From the NCBI RefSeq assembly GCF_029783845.1, contig NZ_LWID01000001.1, forward strand, positions 1,992,501 through 2,056,500: a stretch of 64,000 nt of DNA, given 5' to 3'. The notes under the pieces were generated by a model, which ran no database searches, was not told the DNA's origin, and worked only from the letters and a program-made list of their open reading frames with translations. Origin of the DNA: Volucribacter amazonae (GTDB lineage Bacteria > Pseudomonadota > Gammaproteobacteria > Enterobacterales > Pasteurellaceae). A program made the position numbers and the translations under genes. Of this stretch, positions 9,245 through 17,330 are shown in pieces. Within the stretch, counting starts at the first letter, position 1. The number at the start of each line of letters is the position of its first letter.

Positions 9245-9778
9245 TTATTCATAATATTTTTTCAACAATTTAGGTTTCACAAACTCTACGCCCTTATCAA
9301 TATAATCAATTTGTTCAAGAGCGAGCAGTTGCCGTTTGACGGGAAGTCCGCCACCAAAACCTGTTAGTGTACCATTTTTACCCAACACGCGATGACAAGG
9401 GATAAGGATACTGATTGGATTACTGCCTACTGCACCGCCCACAGCTCTGATTGCTTTTGGGTTGTGAATTTTATTGGCAATCTCTGCATAACTGATGGTT
9501 TTACCATAGGGTATATGTTTTAGTACATGCCAAACCTGTTGTTGGAATGGCGTTCCTTGTGGGGCAAGAGGAAGATCGTGAAAGTTGACTTTTTCGCCCG
9601 CAAAATAATGATCTAATCGTTGTTGAACTTGAATAAAGACTGGTAATTGAGTATTTTCTTGCCATTTGGGATTAGGTTGGCTTTGTTCAAGTTGGAAGTC
9701 CAAATTAGTGAGTTGATTATGCTGTGCCAGCATCAATAAATTGCCAACAGGGGAAGAATAATAACGGTAATAAATCAT
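9245..9778 (-). CDS. ogt: Methylated-DNA--protein-cysteine methyltransferase
   Basis: This is a 177-residue O6-alkylguanine DNA alkyltransferase. It removes alkyl groups from O6-guanine by irreversible transfer to its own cysteine. The active site IPCHRV and the following GFGGGLPVKRQLLALE are intact, as is the DNA-binding helix region YAEIANKI...AIRAVGGAVGSNP. There is no AdaA-type domain, so it is Ogt rather than Ada. It sits between the ompP1 and rapA genes on the same strand, with its own spacer on each side. An uptake signal lies downstream near 9218. Confidence 0.94.
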   Translation of the reverse strand: MIYYRYYSSPVGNLLMLAQHNQLTNLDFQLEQSQPNPKWQENTQLPVFIQVQQRLDHYFAGEKVNFHDLPLAPQGTPFQQQVWHVLKHIPYGKTISYAEIANKIHNPKAIRAVGGAVGSNPISILIPCHRVLGKNGTLTGFGGGLPVKRQLLALEQIDYIDKGVEFVKPKLLKKYYE

Positions 9779-9786
9779 AATAATCT

Positions 9787-9820
9787 CGTAAAATAAAAGC
9801 GTATTCTTAGGAATACGCTT
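9787..9820 (-). terminator. Terminator of ompP1
   Basis: AAGCGTATTC and GAATACGCTT are perfect 10-bp arms around a 4-base loop. On the minus strand they are followed by TTTATTTTA. The hairpin lies between the porin gene and ogt. Confidence 0.75.
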
Positions 9821-9843
9821 ATTATCTTATATTAATGATGAAA

Positions 9844-11247
9844 TTAGAAAAGATAATTGATATTTAAGCCATATAAGTTAGCACTGGCTTTAGAAGTATA
9901 ATCCGCTTGTACAGTAAGGACATTGGCAATAGTTGTTTGCTCGGTAAATTGGACTTTTTTACCGCGTAAATGAGCATAGCCGAAATCCATTGAAAGGGTT
10001 GGGGTAAAGCGATAGGTAAAGCCCGCACTATACCAAGTCCGATCCGTATCAGGAATAGAAGCACTAGCGTGTGTACGAGGTGCAGCGGCTTCGTCATAGG
10101 CAATCCCAGCACGAACGGTTAATTTTTCATTAATATCATAGCTTGCCCCAAGTGAAACACGATTATTATTTTGATAATTCTCAGTTTTGTGGAAAGCTTG
10201 TTTACCGTCAGTATAAACGCCTTTGAGTTCTTTAAAACGGCTCCATTCTGTATACTTCCAACTATAATGGACGGCGAATTTATCCGTTAATTTGTGGTAA
10301 CCCGAAATTTCCCAATAAGCTGGTAATTTGAGTTTTAAGCGACCAACACCTGTATAATTAATATCAATTCCTGTATTAGTTAATTGAACGCTTTGTGCTG
10401 ATTTATCTTTAAAATCAAGATCATAAGCTGAATGATAAGCAAAGCCAATGCGGTTATTTTCATTAAATTCATATAATAACCCCACATTCCAGCCTAATCC
10501 CCAAGCATCACCTTGTAAATTAACTAATGAAGATTCAGAAGTAACTTGTGTGTTGAGAGAGCTTAAAGTCGCAAGTGTTTGACTACTCATATTCTGTATT
10601 AGGGCAGGATTTTGTGCGGCAACGATCATCGCATTGTTGAGAGCAGTATCAACGATACCTGCATTACGCTCAATTTTTGCTTTTGCATAAATCACATTTA
10701 AGCCTAAACCGGCGCTCCAGCCTTGCGAGATTTTATAAGCCCCACTTAAATTTAGATTAATCGCCGTTAAGTCGGTTGTTCCACCGAAAATTCCAGCATC
10801 ATAGTCATCAGCATATTCACTTTTCAGTCCAAAATTAACATTCATACCGCCGCCCACACTAAAACGCTCGTTAATTGGGCTAACAAAATATAAATTAGGC
10901 ACTAATGCCCCAGGCACTACATTGGTTTGGCTAGCATCAGCACTGGCGAGGGTTATTGAATTACCAGCGATATTGGCTTGAGCGTTAATTTGCCCATTTA
11001 AATGAATACTTGAATCAATATAAATCCCACCAATTGAAAAGGCATTTTGCTTAAATTTTGTCATTAAAGCAGGATTAGTAGCAACCACACTAGCACTTTC
11101 TGCAATAGCCGCTTCCCCAGCGTATGCACGACCTAATCCTTCAGTAGAAACTTCAGCTAATTGGAAAGCCGCAGAAAATGCACCATTTGAGCTAGCAAGC
11201 AATGCGGTAGTTAATAAGGTTTTGCTAAAAATACGAGTTTTCTTCAT
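9844..11247 (-). CDS. ompP1: FadL/OmpP1-family outer-membrane porin
   Basis: This 467-residue protein has a cleavable signal peptide (cut near FSA-AFQLAEVS) and the TodX/FadL/OmpP1 family pattern: AFQLAE near the mature N-terminus, GLGRAYAGEAAIAESAS, a hatch-like N-terminus and many amphipathic strands ending in a C-terminal Phe (NINYLF). FadL proteins import long-chain fatty acids and other hydrophobic compounds; OmpP1 is the Haemophilus member. It is divergent from the yfcZ-like gene with a FNR box between them, the same pairing as yfcZ-fadL in E. coli. Confidence 0.9.
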   Translation of the reverse strand: MKKTRIFSKTLLTTALLASSNGAFSAAFQLAEVSTEGLGRAYAGEAAIAESASVVATNPALMTKFKQNAFSIGGIYIDSSIHLNGQINAQANIAGNSITLASADASQTNVVPGALVPNLYFVSPINERFSVGGGMNVNFGLKSEYADDYDAGIFGGTTDLTAINLNLSGAYKISQGWSAGLGLNVIYAKAKIERNAGIVDTALNNAMIVAAQNPALIQNMSSQTLATLSSLNTQVTSESSLVNLQGDAWGLGWNVGLLYEFNENNRIGFAYHSAYDLDFKDKSAQSVQLTNTGIDINYTGVGRLKLKLPAYWEISGYHKLTDKFAVHYSWKYTEWSRFKELKGVYTDGKQAFHKTENYQNNNRVSLGASYDINEKLTVRAGIAYDEAAAPRTHASASIPDTDRTWYSAGFTYRFTPTLSMDFGYAHLRGKKVQFTEQTTIANVLTVQADYTSKASANLYGLNINYLF

Positions 11248-11433
11248 GTCTTTTGACCTTAAAAATAATCAATGTATAACAACGATAAATTTTATTAATT
11301 AATGAATACTTTATAAATAAGGCTCGGATTGTAAATAAGCTGTTAGTTTGGTGCAAATTTATTTTGCGGTTTTCTATGCTGTTCCGACCAGTGAGGATTG
11401 TCATCATAAATGATTTATTCTTTCAGATTTACC

Positions 11434-11447
11434 TTGATATAGATCAA
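11434..11447. promoter_or_regulatory. Perfect FNR box in the ompP1 / yfcZ divergent region
   Basis: TTGAT (11434-11438), ATAG, ATCAA (11443-11447) is the exact FNR consensus TTGAT-N4-ATCAA, within a longer CCTTGAT/ATCAAGG palindrome. Downstream is an extended -10 element TGCTACACT (11486-11494). With a start near 11501 the box would be centred about 61 bases upstream, the class I activator position. Anaerobic activation of the yfcZ-like gene is inferred from this geometry. An effect on ompP1 is also possible. Confidence 0.7.
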
Positions 11448-11527
11448 GGATTAATAATAAAAATTGGCAAAATTTCTCTAAGTTTTGCTACACTCAAGAT
11501 TATTTATTTGTGTGTAAAGGACATTGT

Positions 11528-11818
11528 ATGACTGATTTAAGATGTAAAGCAGAAGAAGCGAAAGCCTGTTGTTGTGTTGATGTTGGTACAGTAATTGATA
11601 ACGAAGATTGCGGTGTTGATTTTAGCCAAGTATATGAAACCCAGCAACAAGCAGAGCAAGCATTAGCTTATTTAACCGACAAAGCAAAACAAGCGGAAAC
11701 TGATCCTTGTGAAATCCACAGTGAAATCAAACAAGTAGAAAATGGTTATCAATTAACCGCACATTTCTTATTTTCCTGCCAAGCGGAAAGTATGATTTTT
11801 CAATTATCGACCCGTTAG
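11528..11818 (+). CDS. yfcZ: YfcZ/YiiS family protein (DUF406)
   Basis: This small 96-residue cytoplasmic protein matches the YfcZ family: CCCVDVGTVIDNEDC near the N-terminus, then YETQQQAEQALAYLTDKAKQAETDPC, and a FLFSCQAESMIFQLSTR C-terminus. The function is not known. ATG 11528 is preferred because AAAGGA lies 7 bases before it; an in-frame ATG at 11510 lacks such a site. It is preceded by a perfect FNR box, so it is probably induced without oxygen. Confidence 0.85.
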   Translation: MTDLRCKAEEAKACCCVDVGTVIDNEDCGVDFSQVYETQQQAEQALAYLTDKAKQAETDPCEIHSEIKQVENGYQLTAHFLFSCQAESMIFQLSTR

Positions 11819-11824
11819 TATTAA

Positions 11825-11855
11825 ATGCCACTTGTTTTGAGTGGCATAATTTTTT
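11825..11855 (+). terminator. Terminator of the yfcZ-like gene
   Basis: ATGCCACT and AGTGGCAT form an 8-bp stem around a 7-base loop, followed by AATTTTTT, 7 bp after the stop codon. Confidence 0.85.
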
Positions 11856-11959
11856 CGTTCATTTATTAATATCAATTAGAAAGATAGGCATGATTAAATA
11901 AAATTTTATTGTGTTCATGTTTATTGCTGTCTATACTTTGCAAAAATTTACTCTAATTA

Positions 11960-14900
11960 ATGATTTTCAGCAATTTTAATACTATTAATATTATGATCGA
12001 TTTGTCTTCTTATCTTGTTAAAAAAGGTTTTGTTTTATCTAAACTTAATCAATTATTGTTACCTGTTTTATTTTCTACACTAAGTGTAAAATCCCATGCC
12101 TCCATTGTTCGTGGTGACATTGATTACCAATATTTCCGTGATTTTGCTGAAAATAAAGGACAATTTACAGTAGGGGCGATGAACGTACCGATTTATAACA
12201 AATCGGGGCAGAATATTGGCACAATGTTACGTAACGTTCCAATGGTGGATTTTAGTGTTATTAATAGTGATGGTGGCTTTACGACTTTAATTGATCCGCA
12301 ATATCTTGTGAGTGTTTCGCATAATGGTTATAATAAAGTACAATTTGGTTCAATAGAAAATCACCCAGATAGCCATACATTTACTTATCAGCTGGTACAT
12401 CATAATAATTACGTTCAAGATCAGAATAATCCGTATCACAAAGATTATCATACCCCAAGATTACATAAATTAGTTACCGAAGTCATGCCTGTGGAAACAG
12501 TAACCAATGTACATGGTGCAAGTTATAACAATTCTCATCGTTATCCATTGGTGGTACGTGCAGGTTCAGGAACGCAACAAGTACGCGAAAATAATCAAAA
12601 TAAATGGGTCGCAGGAGCCTATCATTTCTTAACAGGTAGTGCTGTTACTGTTCCTTATACGACCAGTTATGCAGGATTTGGAACTCATGGTTCAGTGATG
12701 GGAAATCACTATGGTCCAATGGTCAATATTGCTTTAGCTGGGGACAGTGGTTCAGGCGTATTTGTCTATGATGCACAAGAACAAAAATGGAAACTCATGG
12801 CTGTTACTTTTGCTTCTTTATCAGGTGCAACAGGGAACATTTATTGGGTGGTACGTTCGACCTATAATAAACGTATAAAAGATGCGAATATTGGTACCAT
12901 CATTAATAACTCTCTATCTGACACTCAATGGACATGGCGACACACCGCCACCGTAGGCACACACCAAGTCTCTTCAGGCAGCCACAGCCATGACATAGCT
13001 GTATTTAACCCCAACCTCACAGGACGCAACAGGCAAACCAACCCCCAACTCAACCACGGCAAAACCGTCATCTTTACAGGCGAAGCAGGGCGCTTGCACT
13101 TTGCAGGTAACGTCAATCAAGGTGCAGGCGCATTATTTTTTGACACCGATTACAAAGTAACAGGTGAAAACGGCATCACTTGGCAAGGCGCGGGCATCAG
13201 CATAGCCCAAGACAAAACCCTAATATGGCAAATCGCCAACCCCAAAGGCGACCGCCTCTCCAAAATTGGCGCAGGCACTTTACACATTAACGGCACAGGC
13301 AAAAACGAAGGCGACATCAGCATTGGCGACGGCATTGTTATCCTAGACCAACAAGCAGACAGCAACGGCGAAAAACAAGCCTTTAACCGCTTAGGCATCG
13401 TCAGCGGACGCCCCACCGTTAGACTAACAAGCGCCGACCAAATGGACTGGAACAACCTCTACTTTGGCTTCCGTGGCGGACGCCTAGACCTCAACGGCAA
13501 CCATATACATATGCAACGCATCAAACACGTAGACGACGGCGCACACATCGTCAACCACAACCTCAACCAAAGCGCCAGCCTCACCCTCACAGGGCAGCCT
13601 GAATTTACCGAAGCCCACATACAATGGGGACAATGGGGAATAGCAGGCGCCGACCTCTACGAATACATCAATAACCACAAAGGCAACCGTAAAGACTACT
13701 TTATCCTCAAAGGCAACGCCAACGCATGGTTTCCCACCGAACAAAACAGCGACAGCAACTGGGAATTCTTAGGTAGCGGCGAACAAGGCAAAAACCAAGC
13801 CATCGCCGAAATCATCACACGCAAAAATTTAGCGCGAAAACACACCGCACTTAACGGCACACTCGGCGAAAACAATCCAGCCCTCAACGGCGAACTCCAC
13901 CTTACCTACACCCCCAACCTAAACGGAAGTAGCCTACTCCTCACAGGCAATATCCACCTCAACGGCAATCTCACCACCAACGGTAACAGTACCCTCTACC
14001 TATCAGGACGCCCCACCCCACACGCCTACGACCACTTAAACAAAAAAGAAGTTATCAAAGACCACGACTGGATTACGCGCCAAATCAGAGCCAAACACAT
14101 CATCGCCAACGACCACAGTCAAATCCACATCGGACGCAACATCAGCCAACTCAACAGCAACATCACCGCTCGCGACCACGCACGCATTGAACTTGGCTAC
14201 ACTAACAACCACAGCCCCGTTTGCCACCGCTCCGACTACACAGGCAACATCAACTGCACCACCCCCAACTACCACAGCGACATCACCAACCACATCGCTC
14301 GCCTCCAATATCAAGGCAACATCAACCTAAACGACAACGCTCAACTATACATCGGCAAAACCGACCTACATAGCGCCATACAAGGCGACACAAACAGCCA
14401 AATCACACTCGGTAGCGAAAGCCACTGGACATTAACGCAAAACAGCACCATCGGACACCTCAACATGCAAAACGGCGCACAACTCACCCTAAGCCAAACA
14501 AACAACAACTTTCACACCCTACACATACAAGGCAACCTATCAGGCAACGGACAAATCAACTATCGCACCGACTTAGGCAACATGCAAAGCGACAGCATAC
14601 ACATATCAGGCAGCAGCGAAGGCAACTTCACCCTCATGATCAACAACAGCGGCAAAGAACCACAAAAAAGCAAAGACCGCCTCACCCTCCTCACCATCAC
14701 CCCCGAACAACAAAACGGCAAAACCCTCAATATCCGCCTCGCCAACCCAAACGAACACATAGACATTGGCGCCTACCGCTACCAACTGATAAACGAAACA
14801 AACGCCTACCGCCTCTACAACCCCATCGTAGAAGCCCAAATCCAAGAACAAGAACGCCAACAAGCGGAAGAAGCCCGTAAAAAGGCAGAAGCCGAAAGAC

Positions 14901-16081
14901 AGCGTTTAGAAGAAGAAAAACGCAAGCAGGCGGAAGAAGCCAGACGCCAAGCAGAAGAACAAGCACGCCAACAAGCCGAAGCCGAACGCCAACGCCAAGC
15001 AGAAGAACAAGCGCACCAGCAAGCCGAAGTCGAACGTCAACGCCAAGCAGAACAAGCGCGCCAACAAGCTGAAGCGGAACGCCAACGCCAAGCGGAAGAA
15101 CAAGCACGCCAGCAAGCCGAAGCCGAACGCCAACGCCAAGCAGAAGAACAAGCGCGCCAACAAGCCGAAGCGGAACGCCAACGCCAAGAAGAACAAGCAC
15201 TCCAACAAGCTCAAACGATCAGCCGTTACACCAACACAGCGCTATCTGAACAAACCTCTTACGTCCATACCCTTGGACGCCTAAATCACAGTGTATTTAT
15301 GCAAATCAACCAAGACAACGACAACTTCTTTATCACCAATCATTACCAACAAAGCCACCACCAATCCAACGAACATCGCCACTACCGTAAAAACCAACAT
15401 CAAATCCAAACAGGCGCCAGCCACAGCCTTACCAACCCATGGGGCAAGCTAAGTACAGGCATCATCTACACCTACGCCAAAGCCACCCACAACTTTGACG
15501 ACCACATCAACGGCAAAAACCAAACCCATCAACTCACCCTCTATGCCAAACAAACCCTCACCAACCAACTCCACATCGCCATTAACGCAGGACAAACCCA
15601 CAGCCGCAGCAACATACAACTAGAAGGGCAACACCCCATCAAACACCGCGCCCACACCATCGGCATCAGCATTGGCAAACAAATCACCACCTCATGGCTC
15701 AACGCCACAGCTGCACTTGGCATCAACCACAACCACCTAAGCGCCAGCCAATACCCACTTGCAGGCGCAGACATCAAAACCTCAAGCGAAAACCTAGTCA
15801 GCTACCACGCCCAACTCACCCTAGAAAAACCGCTCACCCTCTCCCCAATGACGCTTACCCCATACCTAAGCGCCGACCACATCAAATATCACAAAAACAG
15901 CCAACTCAGCGTCAACCAGCACCACTTTACCCAAACCTTCAGCGACTACACCAACATAGGCACAGGTATCCGCCTAAAAACCCAAAACTGGCAAACCCAC
16001 CTACAAATCAACTATGGCAAAGGCAAAAACATTGATAGTACCCGCTCGGTGCAATTTGGGTTGAGGTACGCTTGGAAGTAA
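11960..16081 (+). CDS. IgA-protease/Hap-type autotransporter serine protease (S6 family)
   Basis: This is a 1373-residue type Va secreted protein. Residues 1-47 are a long signal peptide (cut near SHA-SIVRGD). No clear ribosome-binding site decides between ATG 11960 and ATG 11993. The chymotrypsin-like protease domain (~50-320) carries His121 (VSVSHN), a probable Asp162 and Ser263 in GDSGSG. A beta-helix passenger follows, with FGFRGGRLDLNG and SGRPTPHAYDHLNK shared with Hap/IgA proteases. Then comes an AERQRQAEEQARQQAE repeat linker (~995-1080), then a beta-barrel to the C-terminus (FGLRYAWK). An extra Lys follows the usual terminal aromatic residue. From about 12,900 to 16,050 codon third positions turn strongly to C, unlike the A/T-ending codons of the protease part and all neighbours. 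Adhesion or cleavage of host proteins is likely; the substrate is unknown. Confidence 0.92.
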   Translation: MIFSNFNTINIMIDLSSYLVKKGFVLSKLNQLLLPVLFSTLSVKSHASIVRGDIDYQYFRDFAENKGQFTVGAMNVPIYNKSGQNIGTMLRNVPMVDFSVINSDGGFTTLIDPQYLVSVSHNGYNKVQFGSIENHPDSHTFTYQLVHHNNYVQDQNNPYHKDYHTPRLHKLVTEVMPVETVTNVHGASYNNSHRYPLVVRAGSGTQQVRENNQNKWVAGAYHFLTGSAVTVPYTTSYAGFGTHGSVMGNHYGPMVNIALAGDSGSGVFVYDAQEQKWKLMAVTFASLSGATGNIYWVVRSTYNKRIKDANIGTIINNSLSDTQWTWRHTATVGTHQVSSGSHSHDIAVFNPNLTGRNRQTNPQLNHGKTVIFTGEAGRLHFAGNVNQGAGALFFDTDYKVTGENGITWQGAGISIAQDKTLIWQIANPKGDRLSKIGAGTLHINGTGKNEGDISIGDGIVILDQQADSNGEKQAFNRLGIVSGRPTVRLTSADQMDWNNLYFGFRGGRLDLNGNHIHMQRIKHVDDGAHIVNHNLNQSASLTLTGQPEFTEAHIQWGQWGIAGADLYEYINNHKGNRKDYFILKGNANAWFPTEQNSDSNWEFLGSGEQGKNQAIAEIITRKNLARKHTALNGTLGENNPALNGELHLTYTPNLNGSSLLLTGNIHLNGNLTTNGNSTLYLSGRPTPHAYDHLNKKEVIKDHDWITRQIRAKHIIANDHSQIHIGRNISQLNSNITARDHARIELGYTNNHSPVCHRSDYTGNINCTTPNYHSDITNHIARLQYQGNINLNDNAQLYIGKTDLHSAIQGDTNSQITLGSESHWTLTQNSTIGHLNMQNGAQLTLSQTNNNFHTLHIQGNLSGNGQINYRTDLGNMQSDSIHISGSSEGNFTLMINNSGKEPQKSKDRLTLLTITPEQQNGKTLNIRLANPNEHIDIGAYRYQLINETNAYRLYNPIVEAQIQEQERQQAEEARKKAEAERQRLEEEKRKQAEEARRQAEEQARQQAEAERQRQAEEQAHQQAEVERQRQAEQARQQAEAERQRQAEEQARQQAEAERQRQAEEQARQQAEAERQRQEEQALQQAQTISRYTNTALSEQTSYVHTLGRLNHSVFMQINQDNDNFFITNHYQQSHHQSNEHRHYRKNQHQIQTGASHSLTNPWGKLSTGIIYTYAKATHNFDDHINGKNQTHQLTLYAKQTLTNQLHIAINAGQTHSRSNIQLEGQHPIKHRAHTIGISIGKQITTSWLNATAALGINHNHLSASQYPLAGADIKTSSENLVSYHAQLTLEKPLTLSPMTLTPYLSADHIKYHKNSQLSVNQHHFTQTFSDYTNIGTGIRLKTQNWQTHLQINYGKGKNIDSTRSVQFGLRYAWK
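14945..15205 (+). repeat. 48-bp tandem coding repeats in the autotransporter linker
   Basis: A 16-residue unit, RQAEEQARQQAEAERQ, occurs about five times with few changes. One unit is a residue shorter (RQAEQARQQ...), and the last is degenerate. The array is predicted to be a long charged helix that separates the passenger from the barrel. Recombination between units would change linker length without breaking the frame. Confidence 0.85.
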
Positions 16082-16185
16082 CGCAGTTAAGTTGTTAGAA
16101 AAAAGATCATGAAAAACAACAAGAATTGATTAAACTCAATGTAGATTTAAATGCAAAAAATTTTTTAAAAATATACCGCACTTTT

Positions 16186-16213
16186 AATCCCCTTGTTCAA
16201 GGGGATTTATTTT
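16186..16213. terminator. Hairpin terminator between the autotransporter and the receptor remnant
   Basis: AATCCCC and GGGGATT pair around TTGTTCAA, followed by TATTTTATTT. An uptake signal (ACCGCACTT) sits just before it. It can serve the autotransporter on the plus strand. Confidence 0.65.
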
Positions 16214-16215
16214 AT

Positions 16216-16369
16216 TTACCAGTCATATTTTATTCCCAACCAAAATTGGCGACCAGACTGATAACTCTGGTAATAACTTATACCAAAATCTTCACTGAGC
16301 CGTTCTGCTTTGGCGACACGATTAAGAACATTTAATATGGTTAGATTGAAAGAAAGTTTATATTGGCGA
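16216..16369 (-). pseudogene. TonB-dependent receptor, C-terminal remnant
   Basis: On the minus strand an open frame encodes about 50 residues ending ...YYQSYQSGRQFWLGIKYDW and a stop. Inside are LSFNLTILNVLNRVAKAERL and EDFGISYY. This is the usual last-strands pattern of a TonB-dependent outer-membrane receptor: a loop with a GR turn, a final beta strand and an aromatic last residue. It has no start. Its N-terminal partner lies at 16839-17031, with an IS630 fragment between them, so they look like the two ends of one disrupted gene. Confidence 0.7.
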
Positions 16370-16838
16370 GGGATTTAGATGAAAGCGGTTTTAAAATGCA
16401 TGACAACAGGCCGCACGGGTATGCTCAAAGAGGTAAGCCTTGTTTTAGCCAATCCAACTGGCAACTTAAAAACCAGAGCAATGCCATCGGTGCTGTGCTT
16501 AATCAACAGCTGTTTGCTGTGGGGCTGTATGATTGCAATATTAATAGCGATGTTTTTCATGATTGGGTCGAGCAGTTATTACTTCCGCAACTTCCTGATA
16601 ACAGTGTTATTGTGATGGATAATGCCGCTTTTCATAAAGGTTCAGACACAAAAGCATTGATAGAAGCCGCGGGGCACACCATTCTCTGGCTCCCACCTTA
16701 CAGTCCTGACCTTAATCCAATTGAACGTACTTGGGCTTGGATAAAGCAAAAACGTAAAGAATGGCGGTTAAATTGCATCGATCGTCTATTCTTTTATTTT
16801 ATGTGGTTATGTGGCGATTTTTAATGGGTTTTACTATA
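16370..16838 (+). mobile_element. Truncated IS630-family element (right part only)
   Basis: This fragment is nearly identical to 1932-2398 of the first copy, including the right inverted repeat TTTTACTATA. About 420 bp of the left end is missing. It lies inside a TonB-dependent receptor gene, whose C-terminal end directly abuts the truncated side. The right end, at a TA, interrupts the receptor after THR-like codons ...TITEAI and creates its stop codon. Confidence 0.85.
16372..16824 (+). pseudogene. IS630-family transposase fragment (DDE domain only)
   Basis: The frame is open from DESGFKMHDNRPHGYAQRG through VIVMDNAAFHKG and YSPDLNPIERTW to the C-terminus ...FYFMWLCGDF. It therefore retains all three DDE residues and lacks the two stop codons found in the copy at 1.5-2.4 kb. 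The N-terminal DNA-binding half is gone, so it cannot transpose the element by itself. Confidence 0.85.
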
Positions 16839-17031
16839 TTGCCTCGGTAATGGTGTTATTGCCTATTGGTGTTTGTTCAATTTGTTGTTGATTAATACGA
16901 TATTCACCGCTAGCAGCCTGATTGGCAATTACTTGAATTGTATCTAATTTCTCAATATATGTGTTTTGGGTAGCATAAGTGATATGGCTGAGTGAGAATG
17001 GGATTAATGTCCATAATAGTTTGCGTTGCAT
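16839..17031 (-). pseudogene. TonB-dependent receptor, N-terminal remnant
   Basis: The fragment begins with a good signal peptide (MQRKLLWTLIPFSLSHITYA) followed by a TonB-box and plug start: KLDTIQVIANQAASGEYRINQQQIEQTPIGNNTITEAI. The frame then runs into the IS630 end, which supplies TAG. AAAGGATC lies before the ATG. Full-length receptors have 600-1000 residues; only the first ~65 and last ~50 remain. The plug start fits a haem/haemoglobin- or siderophore-type receptor, but the substrate cannot be told. Confidence 0.75.
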
Positions 17032-17210
17032 AATGATCCTTTCTTTTTGTGATATAAATTTACCATCTTATTTTTTTAATGAAAAATAAGTTTAGTGCTT
17101 TTTTAGTGGTTTATCAAGTTTTGTCAATAAAAGCGCTTTTCAGTTCTTGAGCAAGAAATAGGGGGAGGGGAGAAGATAAGGTAATATAATATAAAGATCC
17201 CCTTTTATTG

Positions 17211-17289
17211 TTATCGTTGTTCTATGTTGAAATAATACTGCGTTGGTAGGTTTTGCTACGTTGTTTTATTTCAAATTAAAACGACTATA
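17211..17289. repeat. Palindromic MITE-like repeat (short form)
   Basis: The left arm TATCGTTGTTCTATGTTG and right arm ATTAAAACGACTATA are imperfect inverted repeats. The interior AATAATACTGCGTTGG also occurs at 18.57, 24.29 and 54.05 kb with small changes. It lies between the receptor remnant and the MetE-like gene. This stretch (17032-17330) holds no gene. Confidence 0.7.
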
Positions 17290-17330
17290 AATGATGATAA
17301 AGGGGATAACAAATAAGGAAAGAATGGGGA

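Noticed and set aside
14945..15205. Tandem repeats as a CRISPR array
   Set aside because: The repeats are in frame with the autotransporter, encode a regular helix and have no unique spacers. The same holds for the TolA repeats at 40510-40810.
12925..15777. Long minus-strand open frames opposite the autotransporter
   Set aside because: They result from the C-rich codon bias of the plus strand, which removes stop codons on the other strand. Their Leu/Val/Gly-rich translations resemble no protein.
16126..16335. 69-codon plus-strand frame after the autotransporter
   Set aside because: It runs across a terminator and antisense to the receptor C-terminal remnant, and has no coding signature.
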